From Paenibacillus ginsengihumi DSM 21568 (GTDB taxonomy: Bacteria; Bacillota; Bacilli; Paenibacillales; NBRC-103111), in NCBI RefSeq assembly GCF_000380965.1, contig NZ_KB905553.1, positions 1-64,000 of the forward strand: a DNA stretch of 64,000 nucleotides, in the 5' to 3' direction. The notes under the pieces were generated by a model. The model saw only the letters and a list, made by a program, of their open reading frames with translations. It was not told the origin of the DNA and did no database searches. Positions 44,979 through 52,692 of the stretch are shown one piece after another (position 1 is the first letter of the stretch; every line of letters starts with the position of its first letter). The position numbers and the translations under genes were made by a program.

Positions 44979-46382
44979 ATGAACAAAGCTAAGATGACAT
45001 TCCGGTTCGACGACCGCCTCCGCAGCGAACGGAAAGAAGCCGCACGGGAAGAGAAGAGAGAAGCGCAGGTGACCCCGCTGCATGCAGAGGGATACGAAGG
45101 GTGGGAGACGTTCCCGGAGAAGCCGGAAGCGGGTCCATCGTGGCGTGAGAGCGGCACCTATAACGGCTGGCAGGCAGGGGGCCGGCAGCCGGAAGCGCCG
45201 TATCGTCAGCACGAATCCCGCAATTTGGAAGCGTCATATCGTCAGCACGAATCCCGCAATTCGGGATCTCCGTATCGTCAGCACGAATCCCACAATTCGG
45301 AGGGCCCTTCCTTGAACGAATATACCGCCGACTTTGGCGAATGGAAAAGCCCTTTCGACGCCGAGACCGAACGGATCGAGCGTCTCGTTCGCCGCTCCGG
45401 CGGCGGCATTACGTCCAGTCCGGAGACGGGCTATGCCGAGAGCGGGGAGCATTTGCGCGATCATCGCTGGTACGAGCCGGAGGCGACAGGTTACTATGTG
45501 AAGCCGACGGGCGGATCGTGGCTGAAAATCGTGACGTCGGTAGCGGGCGCGGTCATCACCGGCGTTGCGTTCGGTTTTTTTGTCCTCAGCATGTTCACCG
45601 ATCCGGGACCGGAAGCGGGCAAACCTGCAGGCAGCGCGATCGCCCCGCAGCCGGGACAAACCGAGCCCGCAGGGCAAGCCGCGGCGACCGGCCAGGAGAC
45701 GGCGGCCGGAAGCGGAGGGGCGGCCGCGGATGCGAACCCCGCCGCCGGAGCGAGCGTGAAGCTGCCGGCCAAGACGTACGTGTTTCTGCAAGGCGGCGTG
45801 TTCAGCTCCGCGGAAGGGGCAGAGACGGCGCAAGCCGATTTTCGTAAGCAGGGGCTGGCCGCGGCCGCGGATTCCGGCGACAAATATCCCGTCTATGTAG
45901 GAATGGCGTTGAACCGGGATGAGGCGCTCGGGCTGACCCAAGTGTTCAAGCAGCGGAATATCGACGTCGTCGTCAAGGAACTGGTCGTGCCGTCGGCGGA
46001 GCAGGTCAAGTGGAGCGGCCCTGCGGCCGACACGCTGCAAAACTATTTAAGTGAGGGGGCGAAAATGGTGCAGCTGATCGCAGCCGAGACGATTGCGCAC
46101 GCGGCGGAGGAGAAGCCGACACCGCTGAACGATTCGGCTTTGCAGTCGATCAAGTCGACGCATCAGTCCTGGCTGTCATCCGCTTCGCCTGTTGCAGAAG
46201 GGCTTGGCGAGAGCGGGAAAAGCGCGCTGCCGCGAATGAACAGCGCCCTCAATACCGCCGTCGTATCGCTTGAGGAGTATAAGAAAAATCCGTCGGCCTC
46301 ATTCATTTGGCAGGCGCAAAGCGCGCTGATGCAGTATGTGCTGGCCGAGAAAGAGCTGATCCAAGCGATTGCCGTGCGCTAG
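44979..46382 (+). CDS. SPOR-domain membrane protein, SpoIIB-like
   Basis: SpoIIB of Bacillus helps septal peptidoglycan thinning and engulfment. The 467-residue protein has a charged cytoplasmic N-terminus that includes three 12-residue repeats (about 75-110). A single transmembrane helix lies at about 188-208, then a Pro/Gly/Ala linker. A SPOR domain (about 265-345: KTYVFLQGGVFSSAEGA, then PVYVGMALNRDEAL) binds denuded glycan. A helical C-terminus of about 120 residues follows. Placement between folC and maf matches B. subtilis spoIIB. The start follows ACAAGGAGAG. Confidence 0.8.
   Translation: MNKAKMTFRFDDRLRSERKEAAREEKREAQVTPLHAEGYEGWETFPEKPEAGPSWRESGTYNGWQAGGRQPEAPYRQHESRNLEASYRQHESRNSGSPYRQHESHNSEGPSLNEYTADFGEWKSPFDAETERIERLVRRSGGGITSSPETGYAESGEHLRDHRWYEPEATGYYVKPTGGSWLKIVTSVAGAVITGVAFGFFVLSMFTDPGPEAGKPAGSAIAPQPGQTEPAGQAAATGQETAAGSGGAAADANPAAGASVKLPAKTYVFLQGGVFSSAEGAETAQADFRKQGLAAAADSGDKYPVYVGMALNRDEALGLTQVFKQRNIDVVVKELVVPSAEQVKWSGPAADTLQNYLSEGAKMVQLIAAETIAHAAEEKPTPLNDSALQSIKSTHQSWLSSASPVAEGLGESGKSALPRMNSALNTAVVSLEEYKKNPSASFIWQAQSALMQYVLAEKELIQAIAVR
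45201..45308 (+). repeat. 36-bp tandem repeat in the SpoIIB-like gene
   Basis: Three adjacent 36-base units (45201, 45237, 45273) encode YRQHESRNLEAS, YRQHESRNSGSP and YRQHESHNSEGP. The first 20 or more bases are nearly identical in all three. Confidence 0.9.
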
Positions 46383-46536
46383 CGTGATCCGTGCGAACGC
46401 GCGACGAGGGAGCTTGCGTTGGGCAAAGTCAAGCAGCCTGGGCGACGTGGCTGCCGCGGCAAGCGGCAGTCACAGGCGCTCAGGCTGCTGTCTGTGTATC
46501 GGCGGTTTGCCCGTCCGCCGCGCCAAACCGGACGCC

Positions 46537-47880
46537 TCAGCTTTCGGAGGCCCGGCGGCTTATGAATTTGTCCAGCAGCGAAGCGGCTTCCGCCCGGGTC
46601 AGCGGCTTGTCCGGAGCGAAGCGGGAGGGGGCGACGCCATCGATCCATCCGGCCCGCTCCAGCAGGGCGATATCCGCCGCGGCCCAATAATCCGCGCTCA
46701 CGTCGGCGAACGGCTGCCGCATGTCCGTCGCGGGCGCCGTCTCCTGCTTCTCCGCCTCGGGCAGAGCAAGCCGCCGGAACAGCGACGCCGCTTCGGCCCG
46801 CGATACAGGCTGGTCGGGTCTCAGCGTCCCGTCCTCGTAGCCGTCCAGCATCCCGCTGCGCGCCGCCTGATCCAGCAGCTCAAAGGCCCAATGATCCGGA
46901 CTGACATCGGTATAATCTGCCGCGCCTGCGGGGGGGATGGCGTCAGCAGCGGATGGAGCGGCTTCCGCATGATCCGCGATATTTTGCGGCTCTTCGCAGA
47001 CGCCGTCCTCGTACACGGCCTGCGAGACGGACGGTTCGGGACAGCCCGCCTCATCCCGGGCGAACCCGAACGCCCTCTCCAGCAGCGCCATCCACTCCGC
47101 CCGCGTCATCGCCCGATCCGGCTCATAGCCGGCTCCGGTGCCCTGGACGAGGCCAAGCTCGCCCAGGCGCTCGACGGCCTCTTGAGCCCAATGGCCGCGA
47201 AGGTCGGGAAACAAGGCGGCGGCTTGGCCGGGGGGCAGATAAGCCTCGATGCCGCCGGCGATCCCCTCGGCCATCAGCGTTCGCTGCTCCTCGTCGGCCA
47301 GCAGCGCCGAGTCCTCCGGATTGGACAGAAAGGCGGTTTCGACTAAAATGCTGGGGATCGACCCCATTCGGACGACATAAACCGAGCTTGGCAGCAATCC
47401 CCGATTCTCGACGCCCACGATTTGCACGAATTTATCCAGCACCTTTTGAGCCAGCTCGCGGCTTTCCGGCGTGAGCGCCTTCATGGCCTCGCTTGCCGGA
47501 TAATCCGCCTGCGGGTAAGCATCATCGTAATACAGCACCATCGCGCCGCGGGTGTTCGGATTGCCGTACGAGTTGGCGTGAACCGATACGAACAGGTCCG
47601 CCTGCTGCCCGCCAGCGATGTCAACGCGCTCTTTGAGCGACAAATAGATGTCGCTGTCGCGCGTCATGACGACATCGTATCCTTTTTCCGTCAAAATCTT
47701 CTGCAGCTTAAGGGCAATGTCGAGATTGACGTCCTTCTCCCGAAGCCCGTATACGCCGATCGCCCCGGGATCGTAGCCTCCGTGTCCGGCGTCAACGACA
47801 ACTTTGGCCGCCTGCGCGGCCGACGACGAGGCCAGCAGCCCCATGGCGATGAAGGCAGCCAGCCATTGCTTGTAGCGCAT
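46537..47880 (-). CDS. S-layer-anchored N-acetylmuramoyl-L-alanine amidase
   Basis: The start is ATG at 47880, after GGAAGGAG on the minus strand; upstream frames have no site. The 447-residue product has a signal peptide ending near AAQAA (residue 23). An Amidase_3 domain (about 25-215) carries VDAGHGGYDPG, LREKDVNLD, SVHANSYG and the catalytic-Glu segment LVETAFLSN. Three SLH repeats follow (about 225-290, 325-375, 385-447), each with the helix pattern LTRAEAA. It should remodel the wall while held to secondary wall polymer. It converges with the SpoIIB-like gene. Confidence 0.92.
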   Translation of the reverse strand: MRYKQWLAAFIAMGLLASSSAAQAAKVVVDAGHGGYDPGAIGVYGLREKDVNLDIALKLQKILTEKGYDVVMTRDSDIYLSLKERVDIAGGQQADLFVSVHANSYGNPNTRGAMVLYYDDAYPQADYPASEAMKALTPESRELAQKVLDKFVQIVGVENRGLLPSSVYVVRMGSIPSILVETAFLSNPEDSALLADEEQRTLMAEGIAGGIEAYLPPGQAAALFPDLRGHWAQEAVERLGELGLVQGTGAGYEPDRAMTRAEWMALLERAFGFARDEAGCPEPSVSQAVYEDGVCEEPQNIADHAEAAPSAADAIPPAGAADYTDVSPDHWAFELLDQAARSGMLDGYEDGTLRPDQPVSRAEAASLFRRLALPEAEKQETAPATDMRQPFADVSADYWAAADIALLERAGWIDGVAPSRFAPDKPLTRAEAASLLDKFISRRASES

Positions 47881-48026
47881 CCGTTCCGCTCCTTCCGGTC
47901 TTGATTGTAATCGGGTTGCACTTGCCTTGAGTTCCGCGCTGTATTCGGGAAATATCTTGCAGCCGAAGGGCTCGCGCGCAGGATGCGGCGGCCGAAACGA
48001 ACGTTCCTCCCATCGGCGGAGAAGTA

Positions 48027-48035
48027 TGTTATAAT
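48027..48035 (+). promoter_or_regulatory. extended -10 promoter upstream of the DUF4321 gene
   Basis: TGTTATAAT provides TATAAT (48030-48035) with TGn. The -35 is not recognisable. It is 98 bases before the GTG start. Confidence 0.5.
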
Positions 48036-48133
48036 GACTTGCGGAACGCCAATCTTCATTCGAAAAATTGAGATAATTGCCATTGATATCCAACCATTCC
48101 TTGGAGCAAACTGATGGAAAGAGGTACATATCC

Positions 48134-48376
48134 GTGATCAAGAATACATTGACGCTGATCGTTCTGCTCATCCTCGGACTGGTGGCGGGGACGCTGATCG
48201 GACAATGGCTTGCGCCGATTCCCGCCCTGTCTTTTCTGACCAATTCCGTCGAGCTCAGCTGGCGGCCGCAGGCCGACTTGCTGGCGATCCGCTACAGCCT
48301 CGATCTGCATATTCGCCTGAATTTGCTGTCGCTGCTCGGACTGGTGGCCGCCTTCCTGGTATACCGCAAGCTCTAG
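48134..48376 (+). CDS. DUF4321 small membrane protein
   Basis: GTG 48134 follows AAAGAGGTAC; upstream in-frame ATG 48077 lacks a site. The 80-residue protein has two hydrophobic helices (about 5-25 and 62-77) around a short loop with PIPALSFL, the pattern of the DUF4321 family found next to maf in spore formers. Function is unknown. It is followed 52 bases later by maf. Confidence 0.75.
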   Translation: MIKNTLTLIVLLILGLVAGTLIGQWLAPIPALSFLTNSVELSWRPQADLLAIRYSLDLHIRLNLLSLLGLVAAFLVYRKL

Positions 48377-48428
48377 GACACAGCGCCGTACACTCCACTC
48401 GACAATATTCGGAAAGAGGGCTCGATTT

Positions 48429-49232
48429 ATGACGAACAATACGGAACGACGGCTTATTTTGGCTTCTTCCTCTCCGCGCAGACAGGAATTGATCAGGTCG
48501 CTTGGCCTTCCCTATGAAATTTGCCCCAGCGACGCTGACGAAGCAACCGAACCGGGGCTTCATCCGTCTGATATTGTGGAGAGTTTATCCGTCCGCAAAG
48601 CGCGGGCCGTTTACGAACAATATAAGATGCGCAGCGAAGGGACGCCCGGACGGGGGATCGTGATCGGTTCCGATACGATCGTCGTCCTGGACGGGCTGGT
48701 GCTCGGCAAGCCCCGCGACGAGGACGATTCCTTCCGGATGCTGAAGGCGCTGCAGGGGCGGGCTCATGAAGTATACAGCGGCGTCGCCTGCATCGATCTG
48801 GAGAACGGCCGGACGATTCGCGGCAGCCGGCGCACGGCGGTGTACATGAAGCCGCTTCCTGACGAGCGGATTCGGCGCTACATCGCCACCGGCGAGCCGC
48901 GGGACAAGGCCGGGGGCTATGACACCACAATGCACCTTGGAGACATTGGTCAGTATCGTATCATATCTGAGTCGCCAGACGGTCGACCGGAAATAATTGT
49001 TGGTCACACCGTCAGTAAGGTAACTTTTAGACCGATGAGCGATGAAGAGATTTGGGCGTATGTAAAAACTGGTGATCCTTTAGATAAGGCGGGCGCGTAC
49101 GGTGTACAGGGGATTGGCTCGGTATTTATTGAAAAAATCGAAGGAGATTTTTACAGTATTATGGGGCTTCCCTTGAACCTTCTTTATCAGATGTTGTTAA
49201 TGCTTGGAATCAGCTTATTTAATCAATCATAG
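48429..49232 (+). CDS. maf: Maf nucleotide pyrophosphatase, C-terminus replaced by mobile-element sequence
   Basis: Maf hydrolyses non-canonical or dTTP/UTP-type nucleoside triphosphates and affects septation in Bacillus. Residues 1-162 are the host protein: LASSSPRRQEL at the nucleotide site, GSDTIVV and a first TGEPRDKAG. From residue 163 the sequence belongs to the inserted element. It adds about 30 unrelated-looking residues, then a second Maf segment (VSKVTFRPMSDEEIWAYV, TGDPLDKAGAYGVQG, GDFYSIMGLP) to the stop. The product is 267 residues against 204 for the rebuilt native gene. The segment ending DKAG-Y occurs twice, so activity is uncertain but both catalytic halves are present. Confidence 0.88.
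   Translation: MTNNTERRLILASSSPRRQELIRSLGLPYEICPSDADEATEPGLHPSDIVESLSVRKARAVYEQYKMRSEGTPGRGIVIGSDTIVVLDGLVLGKPRDEDDSFRMLKALQGRAHEVYSGVACIDLENGRTIRGSRRTAVYMKPLPDERIRRYIATGEPRDKAGGYDTTMHLGDIGQYRIISESPDGRPEIIVGHTVSKVTFRPMSDEEIWAYVKTGDPLDKAGAYGVQGIGSVFIEKIEGDFYSIMGLPLNLLYQMLLMLGISLFNQS
48905..48925 (+). other. left junction (attL-like)
   Basis: ACAAGGCCGGG (48904-48914, codons for DKAG) aligns with ACAAAGCAGGC at the right junction (52351-52361). A shared GG at 48912-48913 and 52359-52360 could be the crossover dinucleotide of a serine recombinase. The exact point cannot be fixed without an empty relative. Confidence 0.5.
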
Positions 49233-49401
49233 TTGAGTTGAATATTTTTCGTTTCTTTCGAAGGCGTCTATAATTGGCGCCTTATTTGTTGTTTCCTTAT
49301 ATGCTCAACCCAATGTTCCTTGATTAGGTCTTTTGTCCAAAACATAAATTAAAAAGAAGCATAAATTATTCCAAGACTTATGCATAGTAGAGGTGGGATT
49401 A
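49233..49401. other. AT-rich spacer inside the element
   Basis: No gene. A CATAAATT-type direct repeat occurs near 49342 and 49360, and GAGGTGG before 49402 is the ribosome-binding site of the next gene. Confidence 0.4.
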
Positions 49402-49845
49402 TTGACGAAAAAGCATAGATTAAAGTGTAAATTTTTTAAACCTACAAAGCGTAGAAAGAGAAGAGGCAGAAAAAAAGTAATATACAAAATTAATTGTGTA
49501 ATAAAACGTTTAAATATTATTTGCCCAAAACAACCTTTTATTGGTGTTAAACCAAAAGTAAGAAGATATTTTTTTGTTGCACCCCATGACATTAATTTAT
49601 CAGGAGAAAAAATAGTTTTGTTTCCCAATCAGTTTGTTGATGATAAAGGCGAGACCGTTGCCAAGTTTATTGACTTTGGTCAAGAAGGTTACTTCAATTT
49701 GTACGTTAACGGAGCATTGCAAGAGGGTAAGTTATATCACGTAAATTCCGATGAGTTAACTATTATTTCGACAGGTCAAACGATTTATAAAGGAACCCCC
49801 ATTATACTTGAATCAATCGGATTTATCATAGCGAGAAAAAAATAG
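49402..49845 (+). CDS. DUF4183-like protein with very basic N-terminus
   Basis: The likely start is TTG 49402 after GAGGTGG. The 147-residue product has a Lys/Arg/Cys-rich N-terminal third (about residues 2-50, with KRRKRRGRKK). A beta-rich domain follows with YFNLYVNGALQEGKLYHV and TIYKGTPIILESIGFI. The YFN-YVNG-LQ and PIILE motifs are what I recall of DUF4183, a family common in Bacillus and Paenibacillus surface or exosporium-type proteins. Codon use is AT-rich, unlike host genes. It pairs with the next gene, which has the same domain. Confidence 0.7.
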   Translation: MTKKHRLKCKFFKPTKRRKRRGRKKVIYKINCVIKRLNIICPKQPFIGVKPKVRRYFFVAPHDINLSGEKIVLFPNQFVDDKGETVAKFIDFGQEGYFNLYVNGALQEGKLYHVNSDELTIISTGQTIYKGTPIILESIGFIIARKK

Positions 49846-49933
49846 GTATATTCACTTGAAGATTAGCCCTGACGTTCATCTTCATTCAGAATATGATTTT
49901 ATTGTATTACATTTTATGAGGAGGTTTGTTATC

Positions 49934-50317
49934 ATGGCACTACAACTTATGAAGTTACTTGTTACGGCAACAACGACAGTTGAAACGGTTCCATCGTCAC
50001 AAAAGTTTTTCTATGTAACAACTGGTGAAACCGCGGCGGGTGCAACATTGACGATTGATACTGCCGATTTTTTCGATGATACCGGGGCAGCAGCAACTGA
50101 TCTTCCTGCATTGGCGACAAACAATAGTATGTATAATGTTTACATTAACGGTGTGTTGCAAATGCAGGGGATTTCAACCTATACTCCCGGAGCCACTACA
50201 GTAGGTTCACTGGTGATTAATGTACCCGCAGGAGGAGAACCTATTTTGGCGGATTCGCCGATTGTATTAGAAGTAATAAATTATGTTCCAACTTCTACGA
50301 CCACGGTAAACACGTGA
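49934..50317 (+). CDS. DUF4183-like protein
   Basis: The start is ATG 49934 after GAGGAGG; a longer frame from 49856 would contain that site. The 127-residue protein begins ALQLMKLLVTATTTVETV, without a typical signal peptide. It continues with a Thr/Ala-rich beta domain containing ADFFDDTGAAATDLPAL, YNVYINGVLQMQGISTYTPG and SPIVLEVINYVP. This is the compact DUF4183 form. Thr-rich ends suggest a structural, possibly spore-surface, protein. A terminator follows, so the two cargo genes form one unit. Confidence 0.75.
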   Translation: MALQLMKLLVTATTTVETVPSSQKFFYVTTGETAAGATLTIDTADFFDDTGAAATDLPALATNNSMYNVYINGVLQMQGISTYTPGATTVGSLVINVPAGGEPILADSPIVLEVINYVPTSTTTVNT

Positions 50318-50357
50318 TCTAATTAAGAGATGAGAAAAAACGATAGTGAAGTGCGGA

Positions 50358-50386
50358 AAGTCCGGAGTCATTCCCGGACTTTTTTG
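50358..50386 (+). terminator. terminator of the DUF4183-like pair
   Basis: AAGTCCGG and CCGGACTT form a perfect 8-base stem around AGTCATTC, followed by a T tract. Confidence 0.85.
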
Positions 50387-50514
50387 CGTTTGGCAGCGCA
50401 TCGTACTAACTGGTGGGAAGAATTGGCTGACGGAGTCGGGTAACCTTGTAAGAGAAGGGAAAGTCGAATGCCATCGATGGCTCCGAAGGTAGGAAGTGGA
50501 TTGTCAACACCTGA

Positions 50515-51312
50515 CTAGACAGATTTCTTAAGTGCCTTCTCTTTGTACGCTAATGGGCTTAGATATCCTAGTGTGGAATGAATCCTAGCTTCGTTAAACC
50601 ATTTGACGTATGTTCCTAGCTCTTGCTTTAACTGAGATAGCGATTCAAATTTGCGATTTTTCACGAACTCGGCTTTGATCAGCTTAAAGGTTGCCTCCGT
50701 AACTGCATTGTCATAGGGACAGCCTTTCATACTCAATGAACGCTTGATCTTGAACGTGCTGATCACTTCATCAATCGTGAGATTTCTAAACTCACTGCCA
50801 CGATCTGTGTGAAAAAGCTGGATTTGGCGTAGATCTCCTTTTACGCTTGCAAATGCTTGATAGACTAGTGCGGCATCTTTAAATTTTCCGCAGCTGTAAC
50901 CGATGATCTCCCGATTAAACAAGTCCACGAGCAAACAAATATAGTGCCATTTATTTGCGACCCGAACGTATGTCAAGTCACTCACAACGGCTTCCAATGG
51001 TGCTTCTTTCGCAAACTCGCGATTCAGTTCGTTCTGGATCGGCGATTCGTTACATGACGACATATGCGGTTTATACTGCGCCACTGTGTAGACCGAGACC
51101 AGGCCGTTTTTCTTCATCAGACGTCCAATGCGCCGTCTGGAAACCGTCATTCCCTCTTCTTGAAGTTTTGCTTTGATCTTCCTTGCTCCATACACGCGCT
51201 GATTCTCTCCAAAAATACGGATAATTGCTTGTTCCACCTCATCATCGACAGATGATTGCTCATTACTCTCGTAGTAGTAGGTACTCCTATTGACCTGAAG
51301 AATCTTGCACAT
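50515..51312 (-). CDS. IS3-family transposase OrfB (DDE integrase domain)
   Basis: The 265-residue protein has an HTH_21-type start (VYGARKIKAKLQEEGMTVSRRR) and an rve catalytic domain. The DDE residues are in VVSDLTYV, LFHTDRGSEF and the Glu of NAVTEATFKLIKAE. The normal product is probably an OrfA-OrfB fusion: the orfB frame is -1 to orfA and stays open upstream through KITVIQQNAHKYPISAM. Slippage at the GAAAAT before the orfA stop (minus strand, near 51358) would join them. The stop codon lies inside the terminal repeat. Confidence 0.93.
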   Translation of the reverse strand: MCKILQVNRSTYYYESNEQSSVDDEVEQAIIRIFGENQRVYGARKIKAKLQEEGMTVSRRRIGRLMKKNGLVSVYTVAQYKPHMSSCNESPIQNELNREFAKEAPLEAVVSDLTYVRVANKWHYICLLVDLFNREIIGYSCGKFKDAALVYQAFASVKGDLRQIQLFHTDRGSEFRNLTIDEVISTFKIKRSLSMKGCPYDNAVTEATFKLIKAEFVKNRKFESLSQLKQELGTYVKWFNEARIHSTLGYLSPLAYKEKALKKSV

Positions 51313-51353
51313 GGCCGATATGGGATACTTATGAGCGTTTTGCTGGATTACCG

Positions 51354-51638
51354 TTATTTTCGTCCGAAGATCAGCGCTGCTTGCTTTAAAATATCGTTTT
51401 CCATCTTCAACCGTTGGATTTCCTTACGCAGCGCAAGGAGTTCATTCTGTTCCTCTGTCCGGTTGTCCTTTTCTTTGAAAGAACCTGTTGTTCTACTCTG
51501 TTTGACCCAACGGTCAAACGCAGATGCACTCAGATCATATTCTCTCAAAATATCTGCCCGCGGTTTCCCATTCTCGTAAAGTTGAACCATCTGTTGCTTG
51601 AACTCGTCTGTAAATGACCGACGCTCACGTTTCTGCAT
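51354..51638 (-). CDS. IS3-family transposase OrfA
   Basis: The 94-residue protein has a helix-turn-helix (FTDEFKQQMVQLYENGKPR, then YDLSASAFDRWVKQ) and a leucine-zipper-like tail (ELLALRKEIQRLKMEND). It ends LIFGRK just after the frameshift site, the classical IS3 layout. Alone, OrfA-type proteins usually act as regulators of transposition. Both IS genes look intact, so this insertion sequence may still be active. Confidence 0.92.
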   Translation of the reverse strand: MQKRERRSFTDEFKQQMVQLYENGKPRADILREYDLSASAFDRWVKQSRTTGSFKEKDNRTEEQNELLALRKEIQRLKMENDILKQAALIFGRK

Positions 51639-51711
51639 GACATTCTCTCCGTTCTTTGTCGATTTGATTTCAATCTACTAGACCTTAAGAGAATTGTCCA
51701 ATTCAGTGTAG

Positions 51712-52299
51712 CCGATCCAATCAAGCGCAATCGCGGCGTTTGATGCTAAAATGAAAGATCGCGTTGAACGAGAAGATAAATTTGAGGTATCCTTAAAGAG
51801 GATAAATAAAGAACTTCAGCAACTTTCAGATGAACTCAAAGTTACTTTGTCGCAAAAAATTAAGGATATTGCCAAAAATCCAGACATGGCGGATATTATT
51901 TCTGAAACCTACGCTGAGCTAGAAGCAGAAAAACGCCAACATATCAATACCATTTCGAAGCAGATTGAGGAATTGACCGCTGTTAGAGAGAAGTCGAGTA
52001 TGTTCAAGGAAGGCGCAAGAACGGCACTTCAAGTATTTGATGATATCATAGCAAAGGATACACTAAATCGTAAAGACCTTGAGATCCTTATTGACAAAAT
52101 AATCGTCAGTAAAGATGGGGAACCTACAATATACTTGAAAGCCAATATTGAGCAATTACTTAATTACGATGGAGGTGATGATCCAGATGGTTCCGGTGGC
52201 GGGGACAACAAAGCCACCGTTACCTACAAGGCAGGGGCTGTGACGAAATCATTCGTATCAATTGTAGCTATGGAGAATAAAGCGGGGCATTCTGCTTAG
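51712..52299 (+). pseudogene. C-terminal remnant of a large serine recombinase
   Basis: An open frame starts right after an in-frame TAG (51709) at the IS boundary; the first ATG is 51751. About 195 residues remain. First comes a long coiled-coil (VSLKRINKELQQLSDEL through ETYAELEAEKRQHINTISKQIEEL), then LNRKDLEILIDKIIVSKDG and IYLKANIEQLL. This is the usual end of serine recombinases of the phage and transposon type. The N-terminal resolvase domain with the catalytic Ser is absent. A Gly/Asp-rich tail with unclear origin closes it. It lies next to the right junction, the normal place for an integrase gene. Confidence 0.75.
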
Positions 52300-52309
52300 G
52301 TAATGTCAA

Positions 52310-52361
52310 TAAATGGTGGTTTTCACCCCTCAAAAGAACCATTTAGCACTACAAAGCAGGC
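52310..52361 (+). other. right junction (attR-like)
   Basis: An inverted repeat AAATGGT (52310-52316) / ACCATTT (52336-52342) precedes ACAAAGCAGGC, where host maf sequence resumes. Such dyads are common in recombinase-binding arms. Confidence 0.45.
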
Positions 52362-52490
52362 TCTTACGCGATCCAAGGCTTCGGCGCGACGATGGTCGAA
52401 CGGATCGAAGGCGACTATTTTACGGTCGTCGGGCTCCCGCTGTCGCTATTGGCGGAGCAGCTGTCCGAGCTTGGCGTGGACGTTTTTTAA
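52353..52490 (+). pseudogene. maf: detached native 3' end of maf
   Basis: 45 codons read [17 protein letters not shown] and end in [19 protein letters not shown] before TAA. This is the expected Maf C-terminus (DKAG-YAIQG and GDYF-VVGLPLS motifs), GC-rich like the host. It has no start codon or binding site of its own, so it is silent unless the element is removed. Confidence 0.9.
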
Positions 52491-52648
52491 CGCTCGCTCA
52501 TCCTTGAAACGACGCAGGTAGACGTTTTTAGCCGAATTGCGTCGAATACTGCCGTGGCTTCGCGCGTTCTCGGCTGATCTTGTTCAGCGCCGCTTCCGTT
52601 TTATGGGCCGGCCAGAACGGCGGGGCCGTTTATTCTGGGAGTGCGTCA

Positions 52649-52657
52649 TGCTATAAT
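52649..52657 (+). promoter_or_regulatory. extended -10 promoter of radC
   Basis: TGCTATAAT places TATAAT at 52652-52657, 36 bases before the radC start. The -35 (TTTATT) is poor. Confidence 0.6.
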
Positions 52658-52692
52658 GGAAGCTCAGGTATGCCTAGGAAAGAGGGGAATGC

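Larger units (their letters stand above)
50512..51705 (-). mobile_element. IS3-family insertion sequence (IS150-like group)
   Basis: A 1194-base element with two overlapping-phase frames. Imperfect terminal inverted repeats begin TGACTAGACA (50512, plus strand) and TGAATTGGACA (51705, minus strand), and both end in CTTAAG after about 21 bases. I see no convincing target duplication: the three flanking bases are ACC on one side and GTG on the other. It appears to have replaced the N-terminal part of the serine recombinase. Confidence 0.88.
48913..52360 (+). mobile_element. decayed serine-recombinase element inserted in maf
   Basis: About 3.45 kb separates the host maf 5' part from its native 3' end at 52353-52490. 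Joining 48429-48914 to the sequence after 52361 restores a normal 204-residue Maf. The interior is AT-rich, unlike its GC-rich flanks. It holds a substitute maf 3' end, two DUF4183-like genes, a complete IS3-family element, and the C-terminal part of a large serine recombinase that stops about 50 bases before the right junction. The recombinase catalytic domain is missing, so the element should not move unaided. Confidence 0.82.

Noticed and set aside
50382-50511. Possible intron or RNA-gene remnant before the insertion sequence
   Set aside because: I could not recognise conserved group II or structured-RNA motifs; it is left as unassigned element DNA.
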